Source of the DNA: Virgisporangium aurantiacum
GTDB lineage: Bacteria; Actinomycetota; Actinomycetes; Mycobacteriales; Micromonosporaceae
Assembly: GCF_016863635.1 (NCBI RefSeq)
Contig: NZ_BOPG01000034.1
Span: 1 to 64,000 of the forward strand
Direction: 5' to 3'
DNA length: 64,000 nt
Shown: piece by piece, positions 43,387 through 52,496 of the stretch
Layout of the letters: the number at the start of each line of letters is the position of its first letter
How positions within the stretch are numbered: position 1 is the first letter of the stretch
Position numbers and translations under genes: made by a program
The notes under the pieces: generated by a model
What the model saw: only the letters and a program-made list of their open reading frames with translations
The model's database searches: none
Told to the model about the DNA's origin: nothing

Positions 43387-43860
43387 CTACGCGGGCAGGT
43401 CGCGAAGGGTGACGGCCGCCTCCAGCGCGGCCACCGTCGCCGACCAGCCCTTGTCCTCCCGCGAGTCCTCGAACCCGGCGCGGTCGCGCGCCTGCCCGAT
43501 CGAGTCGACCGTGAGCACGCCGTGGGCGACCGGGGTGGACGCGTCGAGCGCCACCCGGGTCAGCCCCTCGGTCACCGACTTGCACACGTACTCGAAGTGG
43601 GCCGTGTCGCCGCGCACCACCACGCCCAGCGCCACCACCGCGTCGCACCGGCCGGCCAGCGCCTGCGCCACCACCGACAACTCGACCGACCCGGACACCC
43701 GGGCCTCCAGCACGTCGGCGACGCCGCACTCCTTCGCCGCCGCCCGGGCCCGTTCGAGCATCTGCTCGACCAGCACGCCGTGCCACCTCGTGGCGACCAC
43801 GCCGAGCCGCAACCCGGACGCGTCGACCGAGGCACCCTCGGGTTGGCCCCAACCGGACAT
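43387..43860 (-). CDS. ribH: 6,7-dimethyl-8-ribityllumazine synthase
   Basis: 157 residues, forms the icosahedral or pentameric shell enzyme that joins ribitylaminopyrimidine with dihydroxybutanone phosphate. GLRLGVVATRWH, ARVSGSVELSVVAQAL and GVVVRGDTAHFEYVC (catalytic His) are present. The ATG follows the ribBA stop with no gap. Confidence 0.96.
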   Translation of the reverse strand: MSGWGQPEGASVDASGLRLGVVATRWHGVLVEQMLERARAAAKECGVADVLEARVSGSVELSVVAQALAGRCDAVVALGVVVRGDTAHFEYVCKSVTEGLTRVALDASTPVAHGVLTVDSIGQARDRAGFEDSREDKGWSATVAALEAAVTLRDLPA

Positions 43861-45090
43861 CTACGCCAGCCCTTCCGCGATCAGATCGCGCTCGTCGAGC
43901 AGATGACCCATCCTGTCGCGCTTCGTGCGCAGGTACCGGACGTTCTCCGGATGTGCCCGCACCGGGGTCGGTTCCCGGCCGGTGATCTGCAGCCCGTAGC
44001 CCTCCAGCCCGGCGCGCTTGGCGGGGTTGTTGGTGATCAGGCGCATGGTGTGGATGCCGAGGTCGACCAGGATCTGGGCGCCGGTGCCGTAGTCGCGGGC
44101 GTCGGCGGGCAGCCCCAGGTCGAGGTTGGCGTCGACGGTGTCGCGGCCGGCGTCCTGCAACTGGTACGCCTGCAGCTTGTGCAGCAGGCCGATGCCGCGT
44201 CCCTCGTGGCCGCGCATGTAGAGCACCACGCCGCGACCCTCCTTGGCGACCGCGGCCAGCGCCGCCTGCAGTTGCGGCCCGCAGTCGCAGCGCAGGGACC
44301 CGAACACGTCGCCGGTGAGGCATTCCGAGTGGACGCGCACCAGCACGTCGGCGCCGTCGGCGATGTCGCCGTACACGAGTGCCACGTGCTCGGCCGTGTC
44401 GTACGTGGTGCGGTAGCCGACGGCCTTGAACACCCCGTGCGGCGTCGGTATCCGGGTCTCGACCACGCGCTCGACCTGCTTCTCGACCCGCCGCCGGTAG
44501 GCGACCAGGTCGGCGATGGAGATCAGGGCGAGGCCGTGCTCGGCGGCGAACTTCTCCAGGTCGGGCAGCCGCATCATGGTGCCGTCGTCGTTGACCAGCT
44601 CGCAGAGCACCCCGGCGGGCCGCAGCCCGGCCAGCTCGCACAGGTCGATGGTGGCCTCGGTGTGGCCGGGGCGGCGCAGCACCCCGCCGCGCTTGGCCCG
44701 CAGCGGCACCACGTGCCCCGGGCGGGACAGGTCGGTCGGCGAGGTCGTCGGGGCGGCGAGCGTCCGGATGGTGTGCGCCCGGTCGGCCGCCGAGATGCCG
44801 GTGGTGACGCCCTCGCGAGCGTCGACGGTGACCGTGTACGCGGTGCCGCGCCGGTCCTGGTTGGTGTGGTGCATCGGCGGCAGGTCGAGCCGGTCGGCGT
44901 CGTCCTCGGTCAGCGGCGCGCAGACGAAGCCCGACGTGTACCGCACCATGAACGCCATCAGCTCGGGGGTGGCGTGCTCGGCGGCGAAGATCAGGTCGCC
45001 CTCGTTCTCGCGGTCCTCGTCGTCGACGACGATCACCGCGCGGCCGGCGGCGATGGCCTCGACGGCCGTCTCGATGGGATCCAGGGTCAT
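43861..45090 (-). CDS. ribBA: Bifunctional DHBP synthase / GTP cyclohydrolase II
   Basis: 409 residues, two enzymes fused. RibB (1-200) makes dihydroxybutanone phosphate: VVDDEDRENEGDL and GHTEATIDLCELA. RibA (about 205-405) opens GTP: VRVHSECLTGDVFGSLRCDCG holds the zinc cysteines, and MRGHEGRGIGL the catalytic Arg. Together they feed both branches of riboflavin synthesis. ATG 45090 overlaps the ribE stop (ATGA). Confidence 0.97.
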   Translation of the reverse strand: MTLDPIETAVEAIAAGRAVIVVDDEDRENEGDLIFAAEHATPELMAFMVRYTSGFVCAPLTEDDADRLDLPPMHHTNQDRRGTAYTVTVDAREGVTTGISAADRAHTIRTLAAPTTSPTDLSRPGHVVPLRAKRGGVLRRPGHTEATIDLCELAGLRPAGVLCELVNDDGTMMRLPDLEKFAAEHGLALISIADLVAYRRRVEKQVERVVETRIPTPHGVFKAVGYRTTYDTAEHVALVYGDIADGADVLVRVHSECLTGDVFGSLRCDCGPQLQAALAAVAKEGRGVVLYMRGHEGRGIGLLHKLQAYQLQDAGRDTVDANLDLGLPADARDYGTGAQILVDLGIHTMRLITNNPAKRAGLEGYGLQITGREPTPVRAHPENVRYLRTKRDRMGHLLDERDLIAEGLA

Positions 45091-45668
45091 CGCGAACTCA
45101 CCATTTTCTCGACGTACTTGGCGATGATGTCGACCTCGAGGTTCACCGGGTCGCCGACCTGCTTGCGGCCGAGCGTGGTGCGCTCCAGCGTGGTCGGGAT
45201 GAGGCCGACGCTGAACCGGTCGGCGCCGGTGCCGATGACGGTCAACGACACGCCGTCGACCGTGATCGAGCCCTTCTCGACGATGTACCGCATCAGCGAC
45301 GGCGGTGCGGCGAACGTGACCGACTCCCAGCCGGCGCCGCCGGCCTCCCGGACCTCGACGGTGCCGACCGCGTCGACGTGCCCCTGCACGAGGTGACCGC
45401 CGAGCCGCGTGGTCGGCAGCGCCGCCCGTTCCAGGTTGACCTTGTCGCCCTCGGCCAGCTCACCGAGTGAGCTGCGCTTCCAGGTCTCGGTCATCACGTC
45501 GGCGGTGAAGGCCCCGCCGTCGACCGCCACGACCGTAAGACACACTCCGTTGACGGCGATCGAGTCGCCCTCGGCTACGTCCCTGGTGACCAGCGGACCG
45601 TCGAGCACCAGCCGGTCGGCGGCCACGGCGACCACCGTTCCCAGCTCTTCCACAATGCCGGTGAACAC
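45087..45668 (-). CDS. ribE: Riboflavin synthase alpha chain
   Basis: 193 residues; dismutates two lumazines to riboflavin. The internal twofold repeat is clear: MFTGIVEELG with NGVCLTV in the first half, LVQGHVDAVG with DGVSLTV in the second. I chose GTG 45668, with GGAGGGG seven bases or so upstream; upstream frame extension belongs to the leader. It is the first gene behind the FMN riboswitch. No ribD is present in this run. Confidence 0.96.
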   Translation of the reverse strand: MFTGIVEELGTVVAVAADRLVLDGPLVTRDVAEGDSIAVNGVCLTVVAVDGGAFTADVMTETWKRSSLGELAEGDKVNLERAALPTTRLGGHLVQGHVDAVGTVEVREAGGAGWESVTFAAPPSLMRYIVEKGSITVDGVSLTVIGTGADRFSVGLIPTTLERTTLGRKQVGDPVNLEVDIIAKYVEKMVSSR

Positions 45669-45781
45669 GGCACCCCCTCCTGCACGCTCGAACGTGCGCG
45701 GCGGAAGGAGGAGTGGGTGCGGGAAACCGCGGAGGCCCTGATGCGCGCGGCGACACAGCGCGGATAGGGCTCCGCCATCCC
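45669..45781 (-). promoter_or_regulatory. Expression platform of the FMN riboswitch
   Basis: CACCCACTCC (minus strand, 45719-45710) can pair with GGAGGGGGTG (45680-45671), which contains the ribE ribosome binding site: nine of ten pairs. A small hairpin GCACG/CGTGC (45697-45682) lies within the loop. This sequestering stem implies translational control of ribE; no terminator with a T-run is seen. Confidence 0.55.
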
Positions 45782-45922
45782 GCGCGCTGCCTCCCATCCG
45801 GACTTTCACCGTCGGCCCTGGGGTCACACCAGGTCCACCGGCCGATGGATTCGGCCGGGTCGCGGGCTTACCAGCCGTCAGGCTGGATCACCGCCGGTTC
45901 GGAATTGCACCGAGCCCCGCCA
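45782..45922 (-). promoter_or_regulatory. FMN riboswitch (RFN element)
   Basis: The aptamer core is read on the minus strand: GGGGCTCGGTGCAATTCCG, then ACCGGCGGTGAT, a variable stem with AGCCCGCGA, the GGTGAAAGTCCGGATGGGAG block, and closure at GCAGCGCG. All conserved positions of RFN elements that I can recall are present. It lies about 115 bases ahead of ribE and shuts off the riboflavin genes when FMN is plentiful. Confidence 0.95.
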
Positions 45923-45998
45923 ACGCGCGTGGTGGGTTACTTTCGCGAGTGTCGCACACCCCGTCGTTACCTGCCCGCGATGTAGATCACACGGACGG

Positions 45999-47156
45999 CT
46001 ACGCGGCACCGGGATCGAGCGGCACCGGTTCCTGCGGCTCGCGCGGGAGGGGGACCGAGCCCTCCGCCGGCGTCGCCGACGATCCGCCGCCGAACGTCGA
46101 CCCGGGGCCGGGCGGCGCCGGTGGGCCCTGGAAGCCGCCCGACGGGCCGACGTACTCCCCCGGCGCCAGGCCGAGGTGGGTGTCGGGCGCCAGGCCGTAG
46201 TGGCCGCTCGCGGCGCCCCGCCGGTCGAACGCGACGTACGAGCCGGGAAACTTCTTCGCGACCGTCTTCATGTCGGAGGCGACGGCCACGATCTCGCGCG
46301 GGTCCGACCACGCCCGCGCCACCGAGAACGCCACCCCGATCGACAGCGTCACCAGGTTCGCCTGCTGCGGTTCGCCGCGGCGGCTCTTCAGGACGATGTG
46401 CCCGCGCGCCGCGTCCTCCGGGTCGTACAGCGTGTCGGCCGACCGCTCGAAGTCGTTCACCGTGGTCTCGGTGAGCGGGCGCACCTGCTCGGGGCCGCAG
46501 ACCAGCACGAAGTCGTCGCCGCCGACGTGGCCGATGAACGCCGGCGGCCCCTCGACCGAGGTGACCGCGCGGTTCAGCGAGCGGGCCAGGGCGGCGATGA
46601 ACTCGTCGCCGCGGGCGAAGCCGTACCGGTCGTTGACGCTCTTGAACCGGTCGATGTCGAGGTAGCAGACGGCGTAGTCGTCGCCGCCGCGGGACCGCTC
46701 GGCGATCTCCAGCAGGATGCGGTTGTTGCCGGGGAGGCCGGTGAGCGGCGACACCTCCCGGTACTCCTGGGTGCGGCGCAGCGTCGACCGCACCCGGGCC
46801 ACCAGTTCCATGGTGTCGAACGGCTTGACCAGGTAGTCGTCGGCGCCGGCCTCGAGGCCGAGGACCTTCTCGGCGGTGACCCCGCGCGCCGTGAGCATGA
46901 TGATCGGCATCGAGGCGGTGAACGGGTTGGCCCGCACCCGCTTGATCAGCTCCAGCCCGTCGAGCCGGGGCATCATCCAGTCGACGATCGCCAGCGCCGG
47001 CTGGTGCTTCTCGATGATCTCGAGCGCCTCGTCGCCGTCGCTCGCGATGAGCACGTCGAAGCCCTCGATCTTCAGGTACATCTGGATGAACCGCACGATG
47101 TCGACGTCGTCGTCGACGATCAGCAGTGTTTCGGCGACCTCGCCGGGCGCCGTCAT
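45999..47156 (-). CDS. Response regulator with GGDEF-like (GGDDF) domain
   Basis: 385 residues. Receiver domain 10-125: acidic pocket D15-D17, phospho-acceptor D59, T89, K111. GGDEF-like domain about 133-305: LDIDRFKSVND (metal Asp167), a structural RGDEF at 182-186 that is not the active motif, and the active loop GHVGGDDF with GGDDF at 212-216. The Glu of GGDEF is thus Asp, so cyclase activity is uncertain. No inhibitory RxxD is visible just upstream. A Pro/Gly-rich tail of about 70 residues follows. ATG 47156 overlaps the rpe stop (ATGA). It precedes the FMN riboswitch. Confidence 0.92.
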   Translation of the reverse strand: MTAPGEVAETLLIVDDDVDIVRFIQMYLKIEGFDVLIASDGDEALEIIEKHQPALAIVDWMMPRLDGLELIKRVRANPFTASMPIIMLTARGVTAEKVLGLEAGADDYLVKPFDTMELVARVRSTLRRTQEYREVSPLTGLPGNNRILLEIAERSRGGDDYAVCYLDIDRFKSVNDRYGFARGDEFIAALARSLNRAVTSVEGPPAFIGHVGGDDFVLVCGPEQVRPLTETTVNDFERSADTLYDPEDAARGHIVLKSRRGEPQQANLVTLSIGVAFSVARAWSDPREIVAVASDMKTVAKKFPGSYVAFDRRGAASGHYGLAPDTHLGLAPGEYVGPSGGFQGPPAPPGPGSTFGGGSSATPAEGSVPLPREPQEPVPLDPGAA

Positions 47157-47827
47157 GAATGGGACCCCCCGGCGAGCCGCCGCAGCCGGCGCACCGCCTC
47201 GGCCGGATCGTCGGCGCCGTAGACGGCCGTGCCGGCCACGAACGCGTCGGCACCGGCCTCCGCGGCGGCCGCGATCGTGTCGTCGGCGATGCCGCCGTCG
47301 ACCTCGACCCGGATCTCCAGGCCGCTGTCGGCGACGGCCTTCCGTACCGCCCGGACCTTGTCGAGCATCTCCGGAATGAACGACTGGCCGCCGAAGCCGG
47401 CCTTGATCGTCATGATCAGCACGGTGTCGAGGTGCGGGAGCAGTTCGAGGTAGGGGTCGACCGGGGTGTCGCGGTCGATCGCCAGGCCGGCCCGCGACCC
47501 GGCCGCCCGCAGGTCCTTCGCCAGGCTCACCGGGTCGTCGGTGGCCTCGGCGTGGAAGGTGACGTTGTACGCGCCCGCCTCGGCGTACCCGAGGGCCCAC
47601 CGCTGCGGGTTCTCGATCATGAGGTGACAGTCGAACGGGAGCGTCGTGGTGCGCCGCAGGCTCTGTACCACCGGTAACCCGATCGTGAGGTTCGGGACGA
47701 AGTGGTTGTCCATCACGTCGACGTGCAGCCAGTCGGCAGCTCCCTCGACGGCTCGCGCCGCGTCGGCCAGGTGCGCGAAATCGGCCGCGAGGATGCTGGG
47801 GGCGACAATCAGCGACGGTGCACTCAC
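47153..47827 (-). CDS. rpe: Ribulose-phosphate 3-epimerase
   Basis: 224-residue TIM-barrel enzyme of the pentose phosphate pathway, interconverting ribulose- and xylulose-5-phosphate. SILAADFAHL, HVDVMDNHFVPNLTIG, MTIKAGFGGQSF and VDGGI carry the metal and phosphate ligands. GTG 47827. In many actinomycetes rpe lies directly before the rib genes; here a response regulator gene sits between. Confidence 0.96.
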   Translation of the reverse strand: MSAPSLIVAPSILAADFAHLADAARAVEGAADWLHVDVMDNHFVPNLTIGLPVVQSLRRTTTLPFDCHLMIENPQRWALGYAEAGAYNVTFHAEATDDPVSLAKDLRAAGSRAGLAIDRDTPVDPYLELLPHLDTVLIMTIKAGFGGQSFIPEMLDKVRAVRKAVADSGLEIRVEVDGGIADDTIAAAAEAGADAFVAGTAVYGADDPAEAVRRLRRLAGGSHS

Positions 47828-47879
47828 CCGGCAATTGTACGAACGCGAACACCCAACGGGTTCGGCCGTTACGGGGATT

Positions 47880-49211
47880 TCACGCTCGCTTCAGTAATGA
47901 CAGGAACATCGCGTCGGTTCCGTGCCGGTGGGGCCACAGTTGCACGGCCGGACCGTCACCCGAATCTGTGACATTTTCCATCAGCGGACGCGCGTCGACC
48001 TGCTCGATTCCGCCGTCGAAGCGGCGGATCGTCTCGTTCACGGTCATCCGGGTCTCGTTGATATGCGGCGAACACGTGACGTAAGCGACAATTCCCCCGG
48101 GTCGCACCAGCCGGAGCGCCGCGAGCAGCAGTTCCCGCTGCAGGCGGGTCAGCGGCGGGAGGTCGTTCGGCTGGCGGCGCCAGCGGGCCTCCGGCCGCCG
48201 GCGCAGCGCGCCCAGGCCGGTGCAGGGCGCGTCGACCAGCACCCGGTCGAAGGGATCGTCCTCGAACTCGCGGCCGTCCTCGCACACCACGTCGACCGGC
48301 AACCCGCGCACGGCGTGCTCGACCAGCCGGGCCCGGTGCGGCGCCACCTCCACGGCCGTCACGCGCGCGTCGCGCAGCGCGGCCAGCGAACCGAGCAGGG
48401 CCGACTTGCCGCCGGGTCCCGCGCAGAGGTCGAGCCAGCGGGAGTCCGGGCCGTCGACCGGCGCGTCGGCGAGGGCCGTCGCGACGAGTTGGGAGCCCTC
48501 GTCCTGCACGTGCGCCAGGCCGCGCTTCACCGCCGGGTGGTCGCCGGGCGAGCCCTCGGCCAGGTGGACGGCGTACGCGCCGTACGGTCCGACGGTGCCG
48601 CCGGTCTCCGCGGCCAGGTCGGCGGCGGTGATCCGGCCCGGTCGGGCGCACAGGTGCACCGGTGCCGGGGTGTTGTCGGCGACCAGCAGGTCCTCGAGTT
48701 CGGACTTCTTGTCGAGGGCGTCGCGGAAGGCCCGCACCACCCACGGCGGGTGGGCGTACCGGAGGCCGACGTCGTCGGGGCCCAACTCGTCGAGCCACGC
48801 CGGCCAGTCCTGCCGGCCGATGCGGCGCATGACGGCGTTGGCGAAGCCGATCGCGCCCGGTGCCACGGTGCGCACCAGGTCGACGGTGGTGTTCGTCGCC
48901 GCGTGCGTCGCCACCCGGGTGTGCAGCAACTGGTAGGCGCCGAGCCGCAACGCGTCGCGGGTGGGCGGGTCGATGCGCTCGACGCCGCGGTCGGCCGCCG
49001 CCGCGATCACCGCGTCGAGGCTGCCGCTCTGCCGGAGGGTGCCGTACGCGAGTTCGGTGGCGAAGGCCGCGTCGAGCCCGTGCACGTGGTGCTCGGTGAG
49101 CAGTTTCGGCAGCACGAGGTTGGCGTACCCGTCGTCGCGGTGCACGGCGCTGATGGTCTGGAACGCCACCCACCGGGCTGGATCAACCCGGTGCCCGCTG
49201 CGCGCGTCCAC
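47880..49211 (-). CDS. rsmB: 16S rRNA m5C methyltransferase, RsmB family
   Basis: 443 residues. An N-terminal NusB-like RNA-binding domain (1-140) is fused to a NOL1/NOP2/Sun methyltransferase. SAM loop DLCAGPGGKS (261-270); catalytic cysteines C330 (DAPCTG) and C380 (VTCSPH). It methylates a cytosine of 16S rRNA in the RsmB subfamily. GTG 49211 shares one base with the fmt stop TAG, so translation is coupled. Confidence 0.95.
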   Translation of the reverse strand: MDARSGHRVDPARWVAFQTISAVHRDDGYANLVLPKLLTEHHVHGLDAAFATELAYGTLRQSGSLDAVIAAAADRGVERIDPPTRDALRLGAYQLLHTRVATHAATNTTVDLVRTVAPGAIGFANAVMRRIGRQDWPAWLDELGPDDVGLRYAHPPWVVRAFRDALDKKSELEDLLVADNTPAPVHLCARPGRITAADLAAETGGTVGPYGAYAVHLAEGSPGDHPAVKRGLAHVQDEGSQLVATALADAPVDGPDSRWLDLCAGPGGKSALLGSLAALRDARVTAVEVAPHRARLVEHAVRGLPVDVVCEDGREFEDDPFDRVLVDAPCTGLGALRRRPEARWRRQPNDLPPLTRLQRELLLAALRLVRPGGIVAYVTCSPHINETRMTVNETIRRFDGGIEQVDARPLMENVTDSGDGPAVQLWPHRHGTDAMFLSLLKRA

Positions 49212-50134
49212 TATTCGAACCGCTCGCCCGGCGCGAGCCGCAGGCCGCGGACCCAGGCCGCGGCGGCCATGGCCTTCTTGCCGGCCGGACGCACCTCGCC
49301 CAGCGCGACCGGCGTGGTGGCCGTGCCGACCAGAACCGTGTCCTTCTCGACGCGGACCTCACCCGGCGGCAGCCCCTCGGTGCGGACCGGCTTCACCGGG
49401 CCGAGCTTGACCCGCTCGCCGCGGAGGGTGGTCCAGGCACCCGGCGCCGGCGTGCAGGCCCGCACCCGCCGGTCGACCGCGAACGCGGGATCGGCCCAGC
49501 GCACCCGGGCGTCGTCGGCGGTGAGCTTCGGCGCCAGGGACACCCCCTCGCTGGCCTGCGGCACCGCGTCGAGGCTGTGGGCGGCCAGCCCGTCGAGGAC
49601 GTCGACGAGCAGTTTCGCGCCCGACACGGCGAGCCGTTCGAGCAGGTCACCGGACGTGTCGGTGGGCCGGATCTCGGTGGTGAGGGTGCCGTACACCGGG
49701 CCGGTGTCGAGCCCCTCCTCCAGCTGGAACACGGCCGCGCCGGTGACCTCGTCGCCGTGCAGCACCGCATGCTGCACGGGCGCCGCGCCACGCCAGGCCG
49801 GCAGCAGCGAGAAGTGCAGGTTGATCCAGCCCTTCGCCGGGATCGCGAGCGCGGCCGGCGGCACGAGCGCGCCGTACGCGACCACCGGGACGCAGTCGGG
49901 CGCGATCTCCTTGAGGCGGGCCTGGAACTCGGGCTCGCGGGGACGCTGCGGGGTGAGCACCTCGATGCCGTGCTCGTCGGCCCACCGCCCGGCGGGCGAG
50001 CGGACCAGGTGGCGGCCCCGTCCGGATGGCGCGTCGGGCCGGGTGACGACCGCGACCAGGTCGTGTGCGGAGGCGGCGATGGCGTCGAGCGCGGGCACGG
50101 CCACCTCGGGGGTGCCGGCGAAGACCAGCCTCAT
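49211..50134 (-). CDS. fmt: Methionyl-tRNA formyltransferase
   Basis: 307 residues; formylates initiator Met-tRNA using 10-formyl-tetrahydrofolate. FAGTPEVAVPAL opens the protein; the catalytic trio is N105, H107 (INLHFSLLPAWRG) and D143 (EEGLDTGPVY). ATG 50134 is 5 bases after the def stop; the longer frame upstream is def read in another frame. Confidence 0.97.
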   Translation of the reverse strand: MRLVFAGTPEVAVPALDAIAASAHDLVAVVTRPDAPSGRGRHLVRSPAGRWADEHGIEVLTPQRPREPEFQARLKEIAPDCVPVVAYGALVPPAALAIPAKGWINLHFSLLPAWRGAAPVQHAVLHGDEVTGAAVFQLEEGLDTGPVYGTLTTEIRPTDTSGDLLERLAVSGAKLLVDVLDGLAAHSLDAVPQASEGVSLAPKLTADDARVRWADPAFAVDRRVRACTPAPGAWTTLRGERVKLGPVKPVRTEGLPPGEVRVEKDTVLVGTATTPVALGEVRPAGKKAMAAAAWVRGLRLAPGERFE

Positions 50135-50139
50135 GGGCG

Positions 50140-50691
50140 TCACAGGCCGAACGGACCCGACGCGTGCGGGCTCACCTTGACCACCGGCGGCGCGGCCGGG
50201 TCGTACCACGGCGCCTCGCGGATCGCCTTCATGGCGTTCTTCCGGGCCTCCGGGTCGAGCCGGTCGACGAAGAGGACGCCGTCGAGGTGGTCGGTCTCGT
50301 GCTGGACGCAGCGGGCGAGCAGGCCCTCGCCGGTGACCTGGGCCGGGTCGCCGTACTCGTTGAAGCCGCTGGCCACGACGTTCTGCCGGCGCTTGGTGTC
50401 GAAGTGCAGGCCCGGGATCGACAGGCAGCCCTCCGGGCCGTCCTGCTCCTCGCCGTCGGGGAAGTGCAGCACCGGGTTGATCAGGTGTCCGAGCACGTCG
50501 TCGACGTCGAATGTGAACACCCGAAGGCCCACACCGATCTGCGGCGCGGCGAGGCCGGCGCCCTCCTGCTCACGCATGGTGTCGGTGAGGTCGGCGACGA
50601 GGCGGCGCAGCTCCTTGTCGAAGTCGACGACGAGCTCGGCGGGCGTGCGCAGCACCGGATCGCCGAAGAGGCGGATCGGTTGGACGGACAA
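50140..50691 (-). CDS. def: Peptide deformylase
   Basis: 183 residues; removes the formyl group from new proteins. Three motifs are intact: GAGLAAPQIG (44-53), EGCLSIPG with metal ligand C89, and QHETDHLDG with H131, E132, H135. The start is TTG 50691 with AGGAG seven bases upstream. A TAGGAT-like -10 at 50739-50734 suggests its own promoter. def and fmt act in one cycle and are co-transcribed. Confidence 0.96.
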   Translation of the reverse strand: MSVQPIRLFGDPVLRTPAELVVDFDKELRRLVADLTDTMREQEGAGLAAPQIGVGLRVFTFDVDDVLGHLINPVLHFPDGEEQDGPEGCLSIPGLHFDTKRRQNVVASGFNEYGDPAQVTGEGLLARCVQHETDHLDGVLFVDRLDPEARKNAMKAIREAPWYDPAAPPVVKVSPHASGPFGL

Positions 50692-50756
50692 GCGGGACTC
50701 CTGGCAAACGATTCCGGCGCGGGACGACCGCCCATCCTACTGCGTCGGACGTCGCC

Positions 50757-52496
50757 TCAGCGCCGCGCGTAGGCGAGGACCGCCGCGGACTCGCCGGGGA
50801 GATCCACCGAGTCGTGCCAGAGCGCCAGCCCGGGCTCGCTGGCGAACAGCACCGTCCGCGGGATCCCGCGCAGGTTGATCCGCTGGGTCTCCGGCGCCAG
50901 GTTCGCAACCACCACGCACCCGCCGCGGCGGATGGCGACGTGCCGGTCGCCGGGCCAGACCTCCACCCGGTCGAGCCGGGGATCGGAGAGGTCGGGCCGC
51001 GCCTTCCGGAGTTTGATCAGCTCCTTGTAGACGGCGAGCAGGTCGCGGTGCGGCGGCTTGCCCACCTCCGACCAGTCCAGCTTCGAGTCCTCGAACGTCG
51101 ACGGCGCCTGCGGGTCGGGCACGTCCTCGGTGGCCCAGCCGTGCGCGGCGAACTCGCGGCGGCGGCCGGCGGCGACCGCGGCGGCCAGCTCGGGCTCGGG
51201 GTGACTGGTGAAGAACTGCCAGGGGGTCGACGCCGCCCACTCCTCGCCCATCCAGAGCATCGGCGTGAACGGCGCGGTGAGCAGCAGCGTCGCGCCGACC
51301 TTCAGCAGCCGCGGCGACAGCGTCGCCGACAACCGGTCGCCGACCGCGCGGTTGCCGATCTGGTCGTGGTTCTGCAGGTAGGCCACGAACCGGTGGCCGG
51401 GCGTCCGGGACCGGTCGACCGGCCGGCCGTGCACCCGGTTGCGGAAGCTCGACCACGTGCCTGCGTGGAAGAACGCACCGGTGAGCACCGTGGCCAGGCT
51501 GTCGAGCGACCCGAAGTCGCCGTAGTACCCCTGCCGTTCGCCGGTGAGCAGCGCGTGCAGCACGTGGTGCACGTCGTCGTCCCACTGGGCGTGCACGCCC
51601 GCGCCGCCGGCCTCGCGCGGCGTGATCAGCCGGGGGTCGTTCAGGTCGGACTCGGCGATCAGGGTCAGCGGGCGGCCTTCGTGCGCCGACAGCGCGTCGA
51701 CCTCGGACGCCAGCTCCTCCAACAGGTGCACGGCCCGGTGGTCGACCAGCGCGTGCACGGCGTCGAGGCGCAGCGCGTCGACGTGGTAGTCGCGCAGCCA
51801 CATCAGCGCGTTGTCGACGATGTACCGCCGGACCTCGTCGGACTCGGGCCCGTCGAGGTTCATCGAGCTGCCCCAGCTGTTCGTACCCGTGGACAGGTAC
51901 GGCCCGAACTGCGGTGCGTACGCGCCGGACGGCCCGAAGTGGTTGTAGACCACGTCGAGCACCACACCCACGCCGCGCCGGTGGCACGCGTCGACCAGCC
52001 GCTTGAGCCCGTCGGGCCCGCCGTACGCCTCGTGCGGGGCGTACCAGCACACGCCGTCGTAGCCCCAGTTGTACTCGCCGTTGAACGAGGCGACCGGCAG
52101 CAGCTCGATCATGTCGACGCCGAGGTCGACCAGGTGGTCGAGCCGCCCGATCACCGCGTCGAACGTGCCCTCCGGCGTGAACGTGCCCACGTGCAGCTCG
52201 TACAGGACGCTTCCGGGCAGTTGTCGACCCGTCCAGGCCGTATCGGTCCAGTTGAAGGCGTTGTGGTCGTACAGGCGGCTCGCCCGGTGCACACCCTCAG
52301 GTTGCCAGAGCGAACGCGGATCTGGTACCGGACTGTCACCATCCGCTATCAGAAAGGCATAGTCAGGCCCGGCGATGTCGGCCGACCACCAGCCGCCGTC
52401 ACCCCTGGTCATCTCATGGTCAAGACCGTCTGTGCCTTCATAGGAGCGCACGCGCATCCGGGGCGCGTTCGGCGCCCAGACCGAAACAGAGGTCAT
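50757..52496 (-). CDS. treZ: Malto-oligosyltrehalose trehalohydrolase
   Basis: 579-residue GH13 enzyme that releases trehalose from maltooligosyl-trehalose. An N-terminal beta domain (1-85) precedes the barrel. Nucleophile D245 is in ALRLDAVHAL and the acid E282 in IAESDLN; YNWGYDGV and DVVYNHFGPSG are other GH13 blocks. ATG 52496 overlaps the treY stop (ATGA). Last gene of treX-treY-treZ. Confidence 0.96.
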   Translation of the reverse strand: MTSVSVWAPNAPRMRVRSYEGTDGLDHEMTRGDGGWWSADIAGPDYAFLIADGDSPVPDPRSLWQPEGVHRASRLYDHNAFNWTDTAWTGRQLPGSVLYELHVGTFTPEGTFDAVIGRLDHLVDLGVDMIELLPVASFNGEYNWGYDGVCWYAPHEAYGGPDGLKRLVDACHRRGVGVVLDVVYNHFGPSGAYAPQFGPYLSTGTNSWGSSMNLDGPESDEVRRYIVDNALMWLRDYHVDALRLDAVHALVDHRAVHLLEELASEVDALSAHEGRPLTLIAESDLNDPRLITPREAGGAGVHAQWDDDVHHVLHALLTGERQGYYGDFGSLDSLATVLTGAFFHAGTWSSFRNRVHGRPVDRSRTPGHRFVAYLQNHDQIGNRAVGDRLSATLSPRLLKVGATLLLTAPFTPMLWMGEEWAASTPWQFFTSHPEPELAAAVAAGRRREFAAHGWATEDVPDPQAPSTFEDSKLDWSEVGKPPHRDLLAVYKELIKLRKARPDLSDPRLDRVEVWPGDRHVAIRRGGCVVVANLAPETQRINLRGIPRTVLFASEPGLALWHDSVDLPGESAAVLAYARR

